A stretch of DNA of 64,000 nucleotides from Rhizophagus irregularis (lineage: Eukaryota > Glomeromycota > Glomeromycetes > Glomerales > Glomeraceae). Under the pieces are notes generated by a model, which was not told the DNA's origin, ran no database searches, and saw nothing but the letters and a program-made list of their open reading frames with translations. The stretch spans positions 1,881,501-1,945,500 of the forward strand of contig NC_089438.1 of NCBI RefSeq assembly GCF_026210795.1, in the 5' to 3' direction. Positions 42,381-52,293 of the stretch are shown here, in pieces. Numbering within the stretch: position 1 is the stretch's first letter; every line of letters starts with the position of its first letter. The position numbers were made by a program, and so were the translations under genes.

Positions 42381-44775
42381 TTATTTGGATCGAGATAATG
42401 CAAACACTCCTATAATAGCTATTGCAAGTGTAAGAACAGCTCCAGGTAACAATAAATCATGTGGAATAGGTAAATTATAATCGGGTGCATGCTTGCCGCG
42501 TTTTCTACGTCTTCTCTTTTCAAGGATATCATCTGAATCATCATCATCTTCATAATCATAAGATCTTAATGATTTCTTTTCAATTTCTTGAATATGTAAA
42601 ATAACACGACTCATACCCTGCCGTTGTGCGATCCTTACGGCATCAATAACATCATCGTCATTTGACATTGAAACATGATCATCGTCTTCATCTACATAAT
42701 AGATTGTGAAATCTCGGACGTTGGAGGGAAGTTTGGAAGCTACTGTAGCTCGAATATGTTCAAAACTTGTATAATCAACGGTAAAACGATGTGATTTACC
42801 GTTGGGTGCTTTGAATTTAAAAGTAAAGAAGTTTTCATCATGGCCTCGTGGAAATGACGCCATAGATCCATCGTCAATTGCTGAAGCTGATTCACTTGGG
42901 TGAATTTCGGGAATTGGAGAGATATTACCGCTTCCACGCGTTCTTGAATTTGGTGATGGTGGTGGAATATTCGAAACACTCTGAGATGGAGCAATCGAAT
43001 CTGATACCGTAGATTCATTATCACCATCATTAGCCAAAGAATTCCAAAACTTATTCCACATCGGACCACCTCCGTCATTACCATTTTCTTGATTTTGCAT
43101 GGAATACATCTATTAAGAAATTTAGATCAAATATAAATAATATATTAAATGGTGATTTTAATAATTTTAATATTAAAACGAATATTAACCTGTTCCATTG
43201 TTGCATATGTCAATTTCAATACGTCAACCATCCCTAAAATGCTGCCGCCATCAACAACCGGTAAATTTAAATAGTGGCCGTCTATGTATAAATTTGAAGT
43301 TTAAATTTAATAAGCAATAATGAACACTCGTTTTTTGATAATTATTTGTTTTGTTTGATCAAGTCATAAAGCAAATGAATAGATAATATAAACAAATGTT
43401 TAGTTCATTATAATGTTATGATTTAATCGAAATTTAATATTCTCCTGCAGGATGACAAGTAATGCTGTTGTGTCTTTGCAAAGTGCAAACCTGTTTTAAA
43501 ACAGGAGAACAGTCCACATTCATGTAAAAAAAAACTTATTGATTGATATTTACCATACATCTTTTTCAATGCATCTAGAATACTTGTCTGTGGCGGTGCG
43601 GTATCAGGGTGTGGTGTCATAACTCTGATTACGCTGCATGTTGAAGGATCTAAACCAGCTGCTATAACTCTCAATACAATATCTTTACTGGTAAAAATAC
43701 CAGCAATCGAATGATGTTCCATGACTAATACTGCTGTTGTTCGATACTCTCTCATTAATCTAGCAGCATCTCTCACTGATGTTTTAACGCCAACTTCGGC
43801 TGGCATTGAGCCATCCAAAACGGACGAAAGATCTGGGCAAGCCATCTTTTCACGCAGCATATCCATGTATTGAAGGATCTGTGTAGGTTGATTTGTTGAC
43901 CATTCTCTTTCAACACCTTCAAGAGCATCATATAATTTCTTGGATGAGCCGTATGCTCGCTCCATTTTATCTAATGCTTCGTAAAGACATTTGGTAATGT
44001 CGAGTAATCCTACAACGTCACCTTCTTCGTTACATACAGGCTATTAAAAGATAGTCTACATTAATTTCGGATTTGATGAGTTATCATCGAAAAATTACAG
44101 AAGTATATATACATACAAGATGGCGAAAACCGCGCGCAACCATTGTGTTAAGAGCATCTGTTGCTGAAGTATCATTCTTTACACACATCGGATTCCTCGT
44201 CATGATCGTTGCTACAGTTGTAGTTCTTGCGTCTAAACCATCCCCAACTACTCGGAAAGCTAAATCTTTAGCAGTAAAAATTCCGGACAAATGTTCTTCG
44301 CTATCTATAACAAGCACACAGTCAGCACGCTTAGCTGCCATAAGCTGTGATGCTTCCACAACCAACGCGCTTTCTCTAACGGTTAGCGCCTGTGATGGAT
44401 TAAGTGATGCAACAGTCCCTTTAGCTCCCGGAACCTGTCGTTGTGGCTTTCCGCGGTTATTTAACGATGTGCTTTTTGTCCGATTTTTCTTGTTTAATTC
44501 ATGTTCAACTTTTTTTCGAATCGCCTAGTAGTAAGTTGTTCAAAAAAAGAGTAAGTATGAGTAAGGCAATAAACTATATACAGGATGGGTTTGGCCTTCT
44601 CATGTCCATTACACTGCGACAGTGATGGGGTCATTACCTCATCCTTCTTTGACATTCTTTGACGAGCTATACCATCCGAAGGAGAACCAACCTCAGAAGA
44701 ACCGGAATGGCTTTGAGCTGGTGTAGGATAACTAGGTGAAGAAGTTTTTCTAGGTCTAAAGGCTTGAGAAGACAT
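42381..44775 (-). CDS. CBS-domain and PB1-domain protein with C-terminal membrane anchor (Mug70-like)
   Basis: Ser/Pro-rich N-terminus (MSSQAFRPRKTSSPSYPTPA), then four CBS motifs in two Bateman modules: ADCVLVIDSEEHLSGIFTAK with TTVATIMTRNPMCV and FRHL/PVCNEEGDVVGLLDI, then TTAVLVMEHHSIAGIFTSKD with CSVIRVMTPHPD and LPVVDGGSILGMVDVLKLTY. A PB1-like domain follows (FTFKFKAPNGKSHRFTV ... IYYVDEDDDHVSMSNDDDV). A hydrophobic segment near the end (LLLPGAVLTLAIAIIGVFAL) suggests a tail anchor, preceded by a basic RRRRKRGK patch. CBS plus PB1 plus tail anchor is a fungal architecture, as in S. pombe Mug70; the molecular role is unknown. The start at 44,775 gives the conserved Ser/Pro leader and avoids an upstream hydrophobic stretch. 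Short GT-AG introns. Confidence 0.85.
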
Positions 44776-44856
44776 GCTAGCAGCAATGGACGATATACTT
44801 AAACAAGCAAGGAATGTTTTGGTCAAAAATGCGAAAAAATATAAAAAATGGTTCAA

Positions 44857-46599
44857 TTTTTTTTTGCAAGGGATAATAATATTTCTATTACAAATGTGCT
44901 ATTTTATTAACTATATTTGAGTGTATTAATTTGTCACAGTGATGCACACAAACAATCACAATCATGTAAACAATCTAAAAACTTTATATTACTAGATAAT
45001 CGAAATAGAGAAGAAAATTCCTGAATTAATAGCTGATCTTCACGTTATTTGATTATTATTTTTTTTTGGATGGCGTTGTGATTTTTTTGCCAAACATTAC
45101 ATAATTCTACAGACCACGCTTCAAAATTCAGTATACAATCCGTAATTAAAATCAGAAATTCGATAAATCGATCACCTAAGATATCATGAGAGCAAGTAAA
45201 CGAGAAATATCCGCAGTTCAATAAATTCCTCATCATTTAATCTATATGCACATCTTTTTTCCGGTATTTCCGGTATATTATAAAAAATCGCAAGACATTT
45301 TGGATCGACCCTAAACTTTCCCTCATATGCGCCATTATTCCGAAAAGCCAAAGAAAATTAATGAGCGTCCCGTTCACAGTTTCCCTTTTTGTTACAAGAT
45401 TTGTTATTAGCCGAAAATAAACTATGACTCATCTTACCGAAATTTCAAAAAAAGCCGTTGACTTCCGATGGGCTGAATCAATAAAAAAAAGATAGCAACT
45501 TTGAGTAACGAAAATGATTAAATGAAAATCACGTGATATGCGTGTTTAACAATTAGTAATTAGCAGTTAGTTTTTTTGCATTATATTATAAATATTGCAT
45601 TAATAATATTAAATATTTTCTATCCAATTATATATTTCAGAGTATTTCAGATAAATAAAATCATAGATTCTTTTAGTTAATATCTAGTAAATATCTAATT
45701 ACTATATTTGGTATTTAAAAAAATATTTTAAAAAATTCTTATAGAAATTAAGAGAGAATTATTTTTATTTTTTAATATTCATTAGAGATAAAATTCACCA
45801 GTGGTAATTTTCACCATATTACATGATTTATATTCATATTAAAATTTGAAATATTAATGTATAAACTTATTAAAGTTAAATCATATGCAAATGCATAACT
45901 TTTAAATTTAGACCAATTTATACATTAATATTGTATACCTTTATAAGCTTCACTATATATTAAGGATATTTATTTAACCAATATTAAATAAAGCAATTTT
46001 ACACTATTATGTTTTTTTATGTTAACCACTACACATTTATTAAGAAAAAGTCAGAATATACATAAATACAAAGAGGATAACCTAGACTAAAATAACCTAA
46101 TAAACTATTCATTATTCTATATTAAGGACCCCACATATGCACAATTAGGCAGTTTAAAGGTAGTTTTATTTAGAAATAAACTTTATCTTAGCCTTTTGCA
46201 AATCCTATAGTCTCAGCTTAATAAATTATAAACTAATATCACTATAGATTATATTACTATTATAAAAATATTAAAAACTAAAAAATTGAAAAAAGTTAAA
46301 CTTCCTATGATTTCTACAGAGTTCCTCAACTTGCCAGTAAAATGGTATACTTAAATTCACTTAAACAGCCTGAAAAGATCTTGGGTCTCATCTACTAATA
46401 AATTTGCTTAATTATTGCATAAAGAGTTAACACATTCTGAAATGATAATTCATAGTTGTATGAATAAATAAAACCCTTTTATATATAATTTAAGACAGTA
46501 ATACAAATAATGTTTCCCATTTTGATCCAAATAGATACACCAGATTCAACCAAACTCTTTATTTAAGTAATCTAATATTTTTAATTTTAATGATCCTTC
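44857..46599. other. AT-rich intergenic DNA upstream of the CBS-PB1 gene
   Basis: Includes a palindromic ATCACGTGAT at about 45,528-45,537, probably in the CBS-PB1 promoter region. Further right, no gene is seen. A lone AGGACCCC at about 46,126 resembles one end of the AGGACCCY elements, but no partner end was found. Confidence 0.4.
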
Positions 46600-49150
46600 T
46601 GCTGATCAACTTGAATTAATAAAAATTAAAAACTAAAATCCATTAATCTTATCAGCTTTCTAAAATGACCGATCTACATAAATCCAAAAAAGTTAAGTAA
46701 CACCAAACCTTTAGTCAAGATGATCAACATTCCAGTACCTCCAGTTTCTCCAAAAGAAAACCAAGAGTAAAAACACTAAAATTTCAGGAAAAAAAAAACT
46801 AAAAAATAAAAAAGAAAATTATAATCTTAGAAAACCCTTAAGAAAAAAACTGAGTAAAAAAAGTAATAAACACCAAGCCTTTATCTATCACTTCAATGCC
46901 TTAAATGTTGATAATAAAGAAAAAGCTCACTTTCTAAATAATCACCTCTACTTCAACTTATACTTTAAAGTAAACCTTCACAATACTTCTAAAAATAAAA
47001 AAATTAATAGGAAAGCTTTACATTAGGCTATACAAACTTGATTTTATGGTTTTCATAATATAAAAATTTCATCAATAATCCAGCAACCCAGCTTTTAATT
47101 TTTTTTTTCAAAAATTTTATATGCGAAATTTTTTTTCAATTTTTAAAAAATTCTTACCTGGTAAAGTAATAATATAAAAAATTTTTTTTTAAGGCTTAAC
47201 AAAATTGATCCGGCCGGACTATGAAAACCATTTTTACCACTTTGTGTTGCTTTAGTGCAGAGTTCAAAACCCAACTATTTAGTATATAACTGTTATAACT
47301 TTCAGAAATCTAGTGGAAATTATTTTTGGTAAGAACCACTCTACTATAGTTTTGTAATTCCACCAAACTTCAAATTAAAGGTTCATTCAAATCTTAAAAG
47401 AAAAATGAAAAGTCTAAAAACAATGTTAAAAGCATTCTACAACCACTTAAGTGAGAAAAACTAAAGTTTTTCTTTCAGCAATTTTTGCTAAATAATTGGT
47501 AGGTGAGAAATGTAACTGATTAGTCCTACACTATTATATTAAAATTTAAATAAATCAGGACCCTGGATATCTAATATAAAGGTCATAATGGACTTTTGGC
47601 AAAAACACCCCTTTTTGCTGAAGCTCAAAAAATCGTTTTTTGTAAATATCTCAGCATCCAGTAATTCAATTTTAATGAACTTTTTTTATTTTGTAGCCCT
47701 CATTTAGCTCTACAATTTAAAAAAAAGTTCATCAAAATTGGACCACTGGATGCCGAGATATTTACAAAAAACGATTTTTCAGCCCCCCCTCGAAAATGGG
47801 CCAATCTGCCGAAAGTGTGACTTATGACCTGTTTTGGAGATATCCGGGGTCCTAATAAATCTAAAATAAGTTATAATTGAACTTTACTAATAAAGAAAAA
47901 GCAAATTTAGTTAAATTTAAAATTTAACAATTTTTTGTAATTTTTTTTTTAATTATAACTATTAATAATAAATTTTAAAAACAAAAAGGTTTATTTAAAT
48001 TTAATTATAAAATAATTATAGGAAAATTTTTTTCGCTAATCATATAGATCATTCTTTTACAAAATTTTAGCAATAATATTTTAATGAAGTTATAAGAAAA
48101 TATGGGTTCTTTTGATAATAATAACGATAAAAGTATTACTTTTTTGAAGAATTTAAAATACTCTTTAATACTTTTAATAGAGAGATTTTTACCACTTTAC
48201 TTGAATAAACTCTGAAAAGTTACCATTCTTCTAGCAAAACTGGTATATCTCAAAGCTTTTAAAAATTTTGGCCACAGATATACAATTATATCAAAACTTT
48301 TATACCAGCTATTGGAACAAGTTAAAGTATCTTGGTCTAAATACTACTATTTATATATACTTAGTTTTCCTTTTTTTCCATTTTCAAAGAATTATAGAAA
48401 ATGGTTCTGTATAGAATATTAGAACAGTTTGTAAAAAAGAAATCATGTAAACAAAGCATGATAACAAAATTGATCAATGACAGTCCAGTTATACAAGTAA
48501 CTTAACTGGCACAAATAGAAATTTTTGAAGAGTTAAAACATCAATCACTAGTTGTATTACTTACAATATAAAGTAAATTTTTTGATGTATAAATCCAGTC
48601 ATTTATTTTAAGAAAATGGTTATCTTATGCTAATATTATCAAATAGGATTTAAATTCAGATGATTTTCAGTTTATTACACCTACGCTTATATACTAAATA
48701 TAAAACACTCAAAATATTACTTCTAAAAAGAGTAGTATTATAGAAATCTGATCAATAGTTCATTAGAATCGTCTTATTGAAACAGTTTGAATGGTACTAA
48801 AATCATTCTTTTAGCATTGATAGATGACAAGTTATTTTTTGAAAAATTGGTAAAATTAACTCTTTATCTATTGATACTAGAAGGATGATTTAAATTGACT
48901 TGATAAAATGATTCCAATAAGCTATTGATCAAGTTTTTACAATTACTGGATAGCGAGTTATTGCACAAAACAAATTCTGATCAATCAAAAAAGAACCAAA
49001 AAATGGAACTGAACTGTATCATTTAGAATTTTACCAGTTATTCCATTAGTTAGCAAGACTACTTAGTAAATTTCTGATTTCAGCTAATAAAGTTAACTTG
49101 AAAATACCATTTAAATTTTTTTCCATCTTTTTGATCATCTTAATGGTTTG
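46600..49150 (+). pseudogene. Degenerate transposon or retroelement coding relic
   Basis: Long stretches stay readable in one frame between scattered stops, e.g. DLHKSKKVK, SSFSKRKPRVKTLKFQ, KPFLPLCVALVQSSKPNYL, KLYKSLKTMLKAFYNHL-like text, then after the MITE ATDIQLYQNFYTSYWNKLKY and IILLALIDDKLFFEKLVKL. This pattern suggests an old coding region, probably of a transposable element, but I cannot assign a family. A 297-bp MITE lies inside it. Confidence 0.3.
47557..47853 (-). mobile_element. 297-bp foldback MITE, AGGACCCY group, copy 2 (inverted)
   Basis: Same length as copy 1 at 32,221 and nearly identical to its reverse complement. Ends AGGACCCTGGATATCT and, inverted, AGGACCCCGGATATCT. Perfect 8-bp duplication AATAAATC at 47,549-47,556 and 47,854-47,861. 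Inserted in the degenerate coding relic. Confidence 0.88.
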
Positions 49151-49518
49151 TCATTTTTCAAAAGATTTACTCTTCTTATTCTTATTATTTGAATTATTTG
49201 GTGCTATGTTTAAATCTATATCTTACTAGTTTTGTTTATGATGCAAATTATTCTTTTTTGGTGACCTATTTTTAGGCCTATTCAAAGTGAGCACAAAATA
49301 TCTTTTCCATATACCTTTGAATTCTTAATAATTGAAATCCATATTTGTAATATTATTCAAGTTAGCCTAAAAATCATAATATGTAATCAACTTAGATCAC
49401 CCTTTTCTTGAACTATCTTGAAAGCTTTATAATTTATGAAAGAAAGCAATGAATAGGCAAGGTTATTAGCAGGATATAAAATATCAATCGTTAGTAATTT
49501 GAAAATATCTATTATGAC

Positions 49519-49762
49519 TAAGGTTGCTTGCCGAAACCTAAGGGTTTAGGCAAGATGGCGTTTCACCGAAAAGCGAAATTCTGCCGAAACTATATTAAAG
49601 TTATATTAAAAAACTGGCGAAACTTTGGAGAATAGCGAAACTGCCGAAACTTATTATAAATGCCGAAACTGCCGAAACTCTGCCGAAACTATAATAAATC
49701 TATAGTAAAATTTTGATGAAACTAATCGTAGGATTTTGAAGAGGTTTAGACAAGCAACCTTA
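49519..49762. mobile_element. 244-bp MITE with TAAGGTTGCTTG ends and internal GCCGAAAC repeats
   Basis: Ends TAAGGTTGCTTGCCGAAACC and, inverted, TAAGGTTGCTTGTCTAAACC (two mismatches in 20). Perfect 8-bp duplication ATTATGAC at 49,511-49,518 and 49,763-49,770. The interior holds about seven GCCGAAAC/GGCGAAAC motifs. Confidence 0.85.
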
Positions 49763-50363
49763 ATTATGACCATCTAGAATTTTTTATGTTTTTTGCATTA
49801 TTTCAAATTTCAAGTTGCTAGAAATCATTTAACAGGTAAACTTCTAAGAAGAGCAGTTCAAACTTTACTATATTATTGTCTTAACACCATATTGTTAAAC
49901 TTGATCGATACCGTAAGTGTAATGTATTTCTTCTGTGTTTTAAACTTTATTGCCAAAATGTTACCCTAAGCCTTAAGGTAATTAAGTATATCTATTTGAG
50001 ACCATTTGGAGGAAATATCATAAACAACTATTTTCTGAACATTATCCTTGAGCATAAGCTCATATTTAGTTATAACAGTTGAAATAGTCTTTCCAGAGTG
50101 TGATATTGAAATTTGGCTTTTATGTCAGACTTTTTGGACTTCTTACTACCGCTATTAGAATTCTTTAAAGTAATGTTATTTATTGCTTGCTTACATTCAA
50201 TACCAGAAAGTAACTAGCTATCATCATTAGGTGTTCATTTCACAATATTGGCAAAAATCATCATGTGGTTTTTTCCTTTCGAAGTAAATGGTACAGCTTT
50301 TACATTCAGAGATTTTGTTTGTATTTCAACAATCACATCCTCTGATTGGTGCATAGTAGTATC

Positions 50364-50512
50364 TAGAGCTCTGAAAATGACTCACATAAACTTGCATTTT
50401 TGACTCGCATAATTGTAAATTTTTGTTTAATTATATTCTAACTTAATAAAAAGTACTTTAAAATTAAGGTTTTTGACTCATGACTCGACTCAACTCGACT
50501 CATTAGGAGTTC
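50364..50512. mobile_element. 149-bp insertion with a TAGTAGTATC duplication
   Basis: A 10-bp direct repeat TAGTAGTATC (50,354-50,363 and 50,513-50,522) flanks 149 bp containing gactcatgactcgactcaac-type repeats. The ends (GAGCTCTGAAAATGACTC and, inverted, GAACTCCTAATGAGTC) are weakly inverted. It splits the ORF at 50,945. Confidence 0.6.
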
Positions 50513-50945
50513 TAGTAGTATCCATAATTTCTAAATTAGTAGCAGGTACAGCCAGAATATCAGGTTTCTTATTGGTGGCAAATATTTGTTTGTATTTTGG
50601 TTGTGATGTTTTTTCTAAGGTTCCAAAAAGGTTGTTTATAATACCTCCTATCATTTTTTTGAAAACCATCATACTGTAAAGGAAAGGCATATATTTATTT
50701 TCATTGTCTATGCCAAGTTTCATTCTTACATTCTCATATTTGTTATAAAAATCTTTAGTATACTTTTTTGTCTTGTTAGATAATATCCCTTCAAGTGTTT
50801 GGAACATTCTCATAGCACTACTTTTTTGGATGAAACCAAGCGTAATATCTATTTGGACAGCAAACTCTATACTGGAGAAAAGGTCAACAGCTTCTTGGGC
50901 TTCTTTCAAGCCTATTAGAGCATTGTTATTATCAGTTTCAGCCAT

Positions 50946-51479
50946 AGTTTATGAAAAAATAAAAATTTTCTTTTCCGAAAAAAATGGACTGAGTGATCAT
51001 CAGAAAGAGTTCCTTTTCACTAGTATGTTTTATAATTGTTATAATATTATATTAAATTGTAAATGAATAATAAACAAATGTTACATTTTTCAATTAATTT
51101 TATTAATTACTTATTACAAATATTGCATAATCTATAATGTCATGTGATGCGAAAAAACTTATACCAGATTTTTAAATTTTTTATAACGAAGGTTCAATAA
51201 TCGGCTGGAATGCCAAATTCATTATAAGGTGAGCTAACTGTATTTGTTTTAAACCTCTTTTTATAGATATCATATGTTGATTACATCCATTTTTTTGTAT
51301 GTTATTTGCACGTTTTATCATATATTAAATGGAAACATTTTAAAATATCAAATAACTTTATAGGTATATATTCCATCTTATTAACATAATTTGAACCAAT
51401 AAAAATGTTTACATAACTAGGATAACAGTAACCGTTAAACGTCTGAAGCGAGCATGTTTTCCAAAGTGAAATCTTATTG
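50946..51479. other. Intergenic DNA, no feature
   Basis: AT-rich, no coding frame or repeat recognised. Confidence 0.5.
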
Positions 51480-51752
51480 CACTAGTCAAAAACCAATATA
51501 TCGGGTAGCAGATATATATCAGATATGTACCCGATATGTGTAGTATTAATGCAGAAAATCGGGTACCCGATATGTGTAAGATATGTGTAAATATATATAT
51601 CATATACATATCAGTACCCGATATGTATATGATATATATATTTACACATATCTTACACATATCGGGTACCCGATTTTCTGCATTAATACTACACATATCG
51701 GGTACATATCTGATATATATCTGCTACCCGATATATTGGTTTTTGACCAGTG
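51480..51752. mobile_element. Near-perfect 273-bp palindrome with CACT(A/G)GTCAAAAACC ends
   Basis: Arms of 133 bp (51,480-51,612 and 51,620-51,752) around a 7-bp loop agtaccc, almost identical; one visible mismatch is in the termini (CACTAGTC versus CACTGGTC). Both strands therefore encode nearly the same spurious peptide. The repeated motif gtacccgatatgt occurs several times. A 3-bp TTG flanks both ends, which together with CACTA suggests a CACTA/EnSpm-type foldback element. The family is an inference. Confidence 0.75.
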
Positions 51753-51760
51753 TTGGTATT

Positions 51761-52293
51761 ATATTTTGCAACGATTTATAAACATCATGAGCACAACATC
51801 TTTCACATTGGTTATAAGTTACATTTTCTCTAATTTTGCATTTTTTAAGTGTTTCAGGATGAATAAATACAGGCTGGCTATCCATTTTATATTTTTATTT
51901 ATCATTTTAAGATTTTAATAACAAAAATAAATTACACACAATATGTTATATTTTTCATTTATTATTAATGAATCTTAAATTACATGAAGATATAATTTAA
52001 AAACAACTAAATTTATTATGTACATCTTATGAGTTAATAAAGTCTAATTCTAAGCAAGCTAATAGTATCAAAATTAATAAGCTAATAGTATAAAAAGTAT
52101 TAAGCTTAAATAAAGCATATATATGTCACGACTGTCATGTGTATATAAGTCACGTATGGGACAGACAAACATTTCGTAGAATGTAAAAGTCCTCCACTCC
52201 ACTTCGGACAATAAAAAAAATCTGGCCCCATTTAATTTGAAAAATGAGAAACATAAAATTTAATCTGCCTGCCACATCTTGAAAATCTTAAAA
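51761..52293. other. Intergenic DNA downstream of the interrupted gene
   Basis: AT-rich; tandem phrase gctaatagtat near 52,045-52,095. No gene seen. Confidence 0.4.

Larger units (their letters stand above)
49160..50945 (-). pseudogene. Degenerate multicopy ORF, retroelement ORF1-like, broken by two MITEs
   Basis: An intact 5' part reads MAETDNNNALIGLKEAQEAV to IFATNKKPDILAVP and LEIMDTT, then hits a 149-bp insertion. Beyond it the frame resumes as DTTMHQSEDVIVEIQTKSLN and GKNHMMIFANIVK, then with stops, KIVVYDIPPK, GNILAIKFKTQKKY, WFLATWNLKFE, a second MITE, then NLAYSLLSFINYKAFKIVQEKGD. The last blocks resemble, from memory, RRM-containing multicopy proteins in Rhizophagus tied to non-LTR elements. 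Family assignment is uncertain; that it is a broken coding sequence is well supported by the resumption of frame after each insertion. Confidence 0.5.

Noticed and set aside
44073-44528. A 151-codon + strand frame
   Set aside because: It is antisense to the CBS domains of the minus-strand gene, whose spliced frame has clear family motifs.
46126-46133. AGGACCCC as the end of another AGGACCCY element
   Set aside because: No matching inverted end or 8-bp duplication was found within several kb.
51409-51918. Tyr/Ile-rich frames on both strands
   Set aside because: They are the two strands of one palindrome, so they encode almost the same peptide; this is an effect of the inverted repeat.
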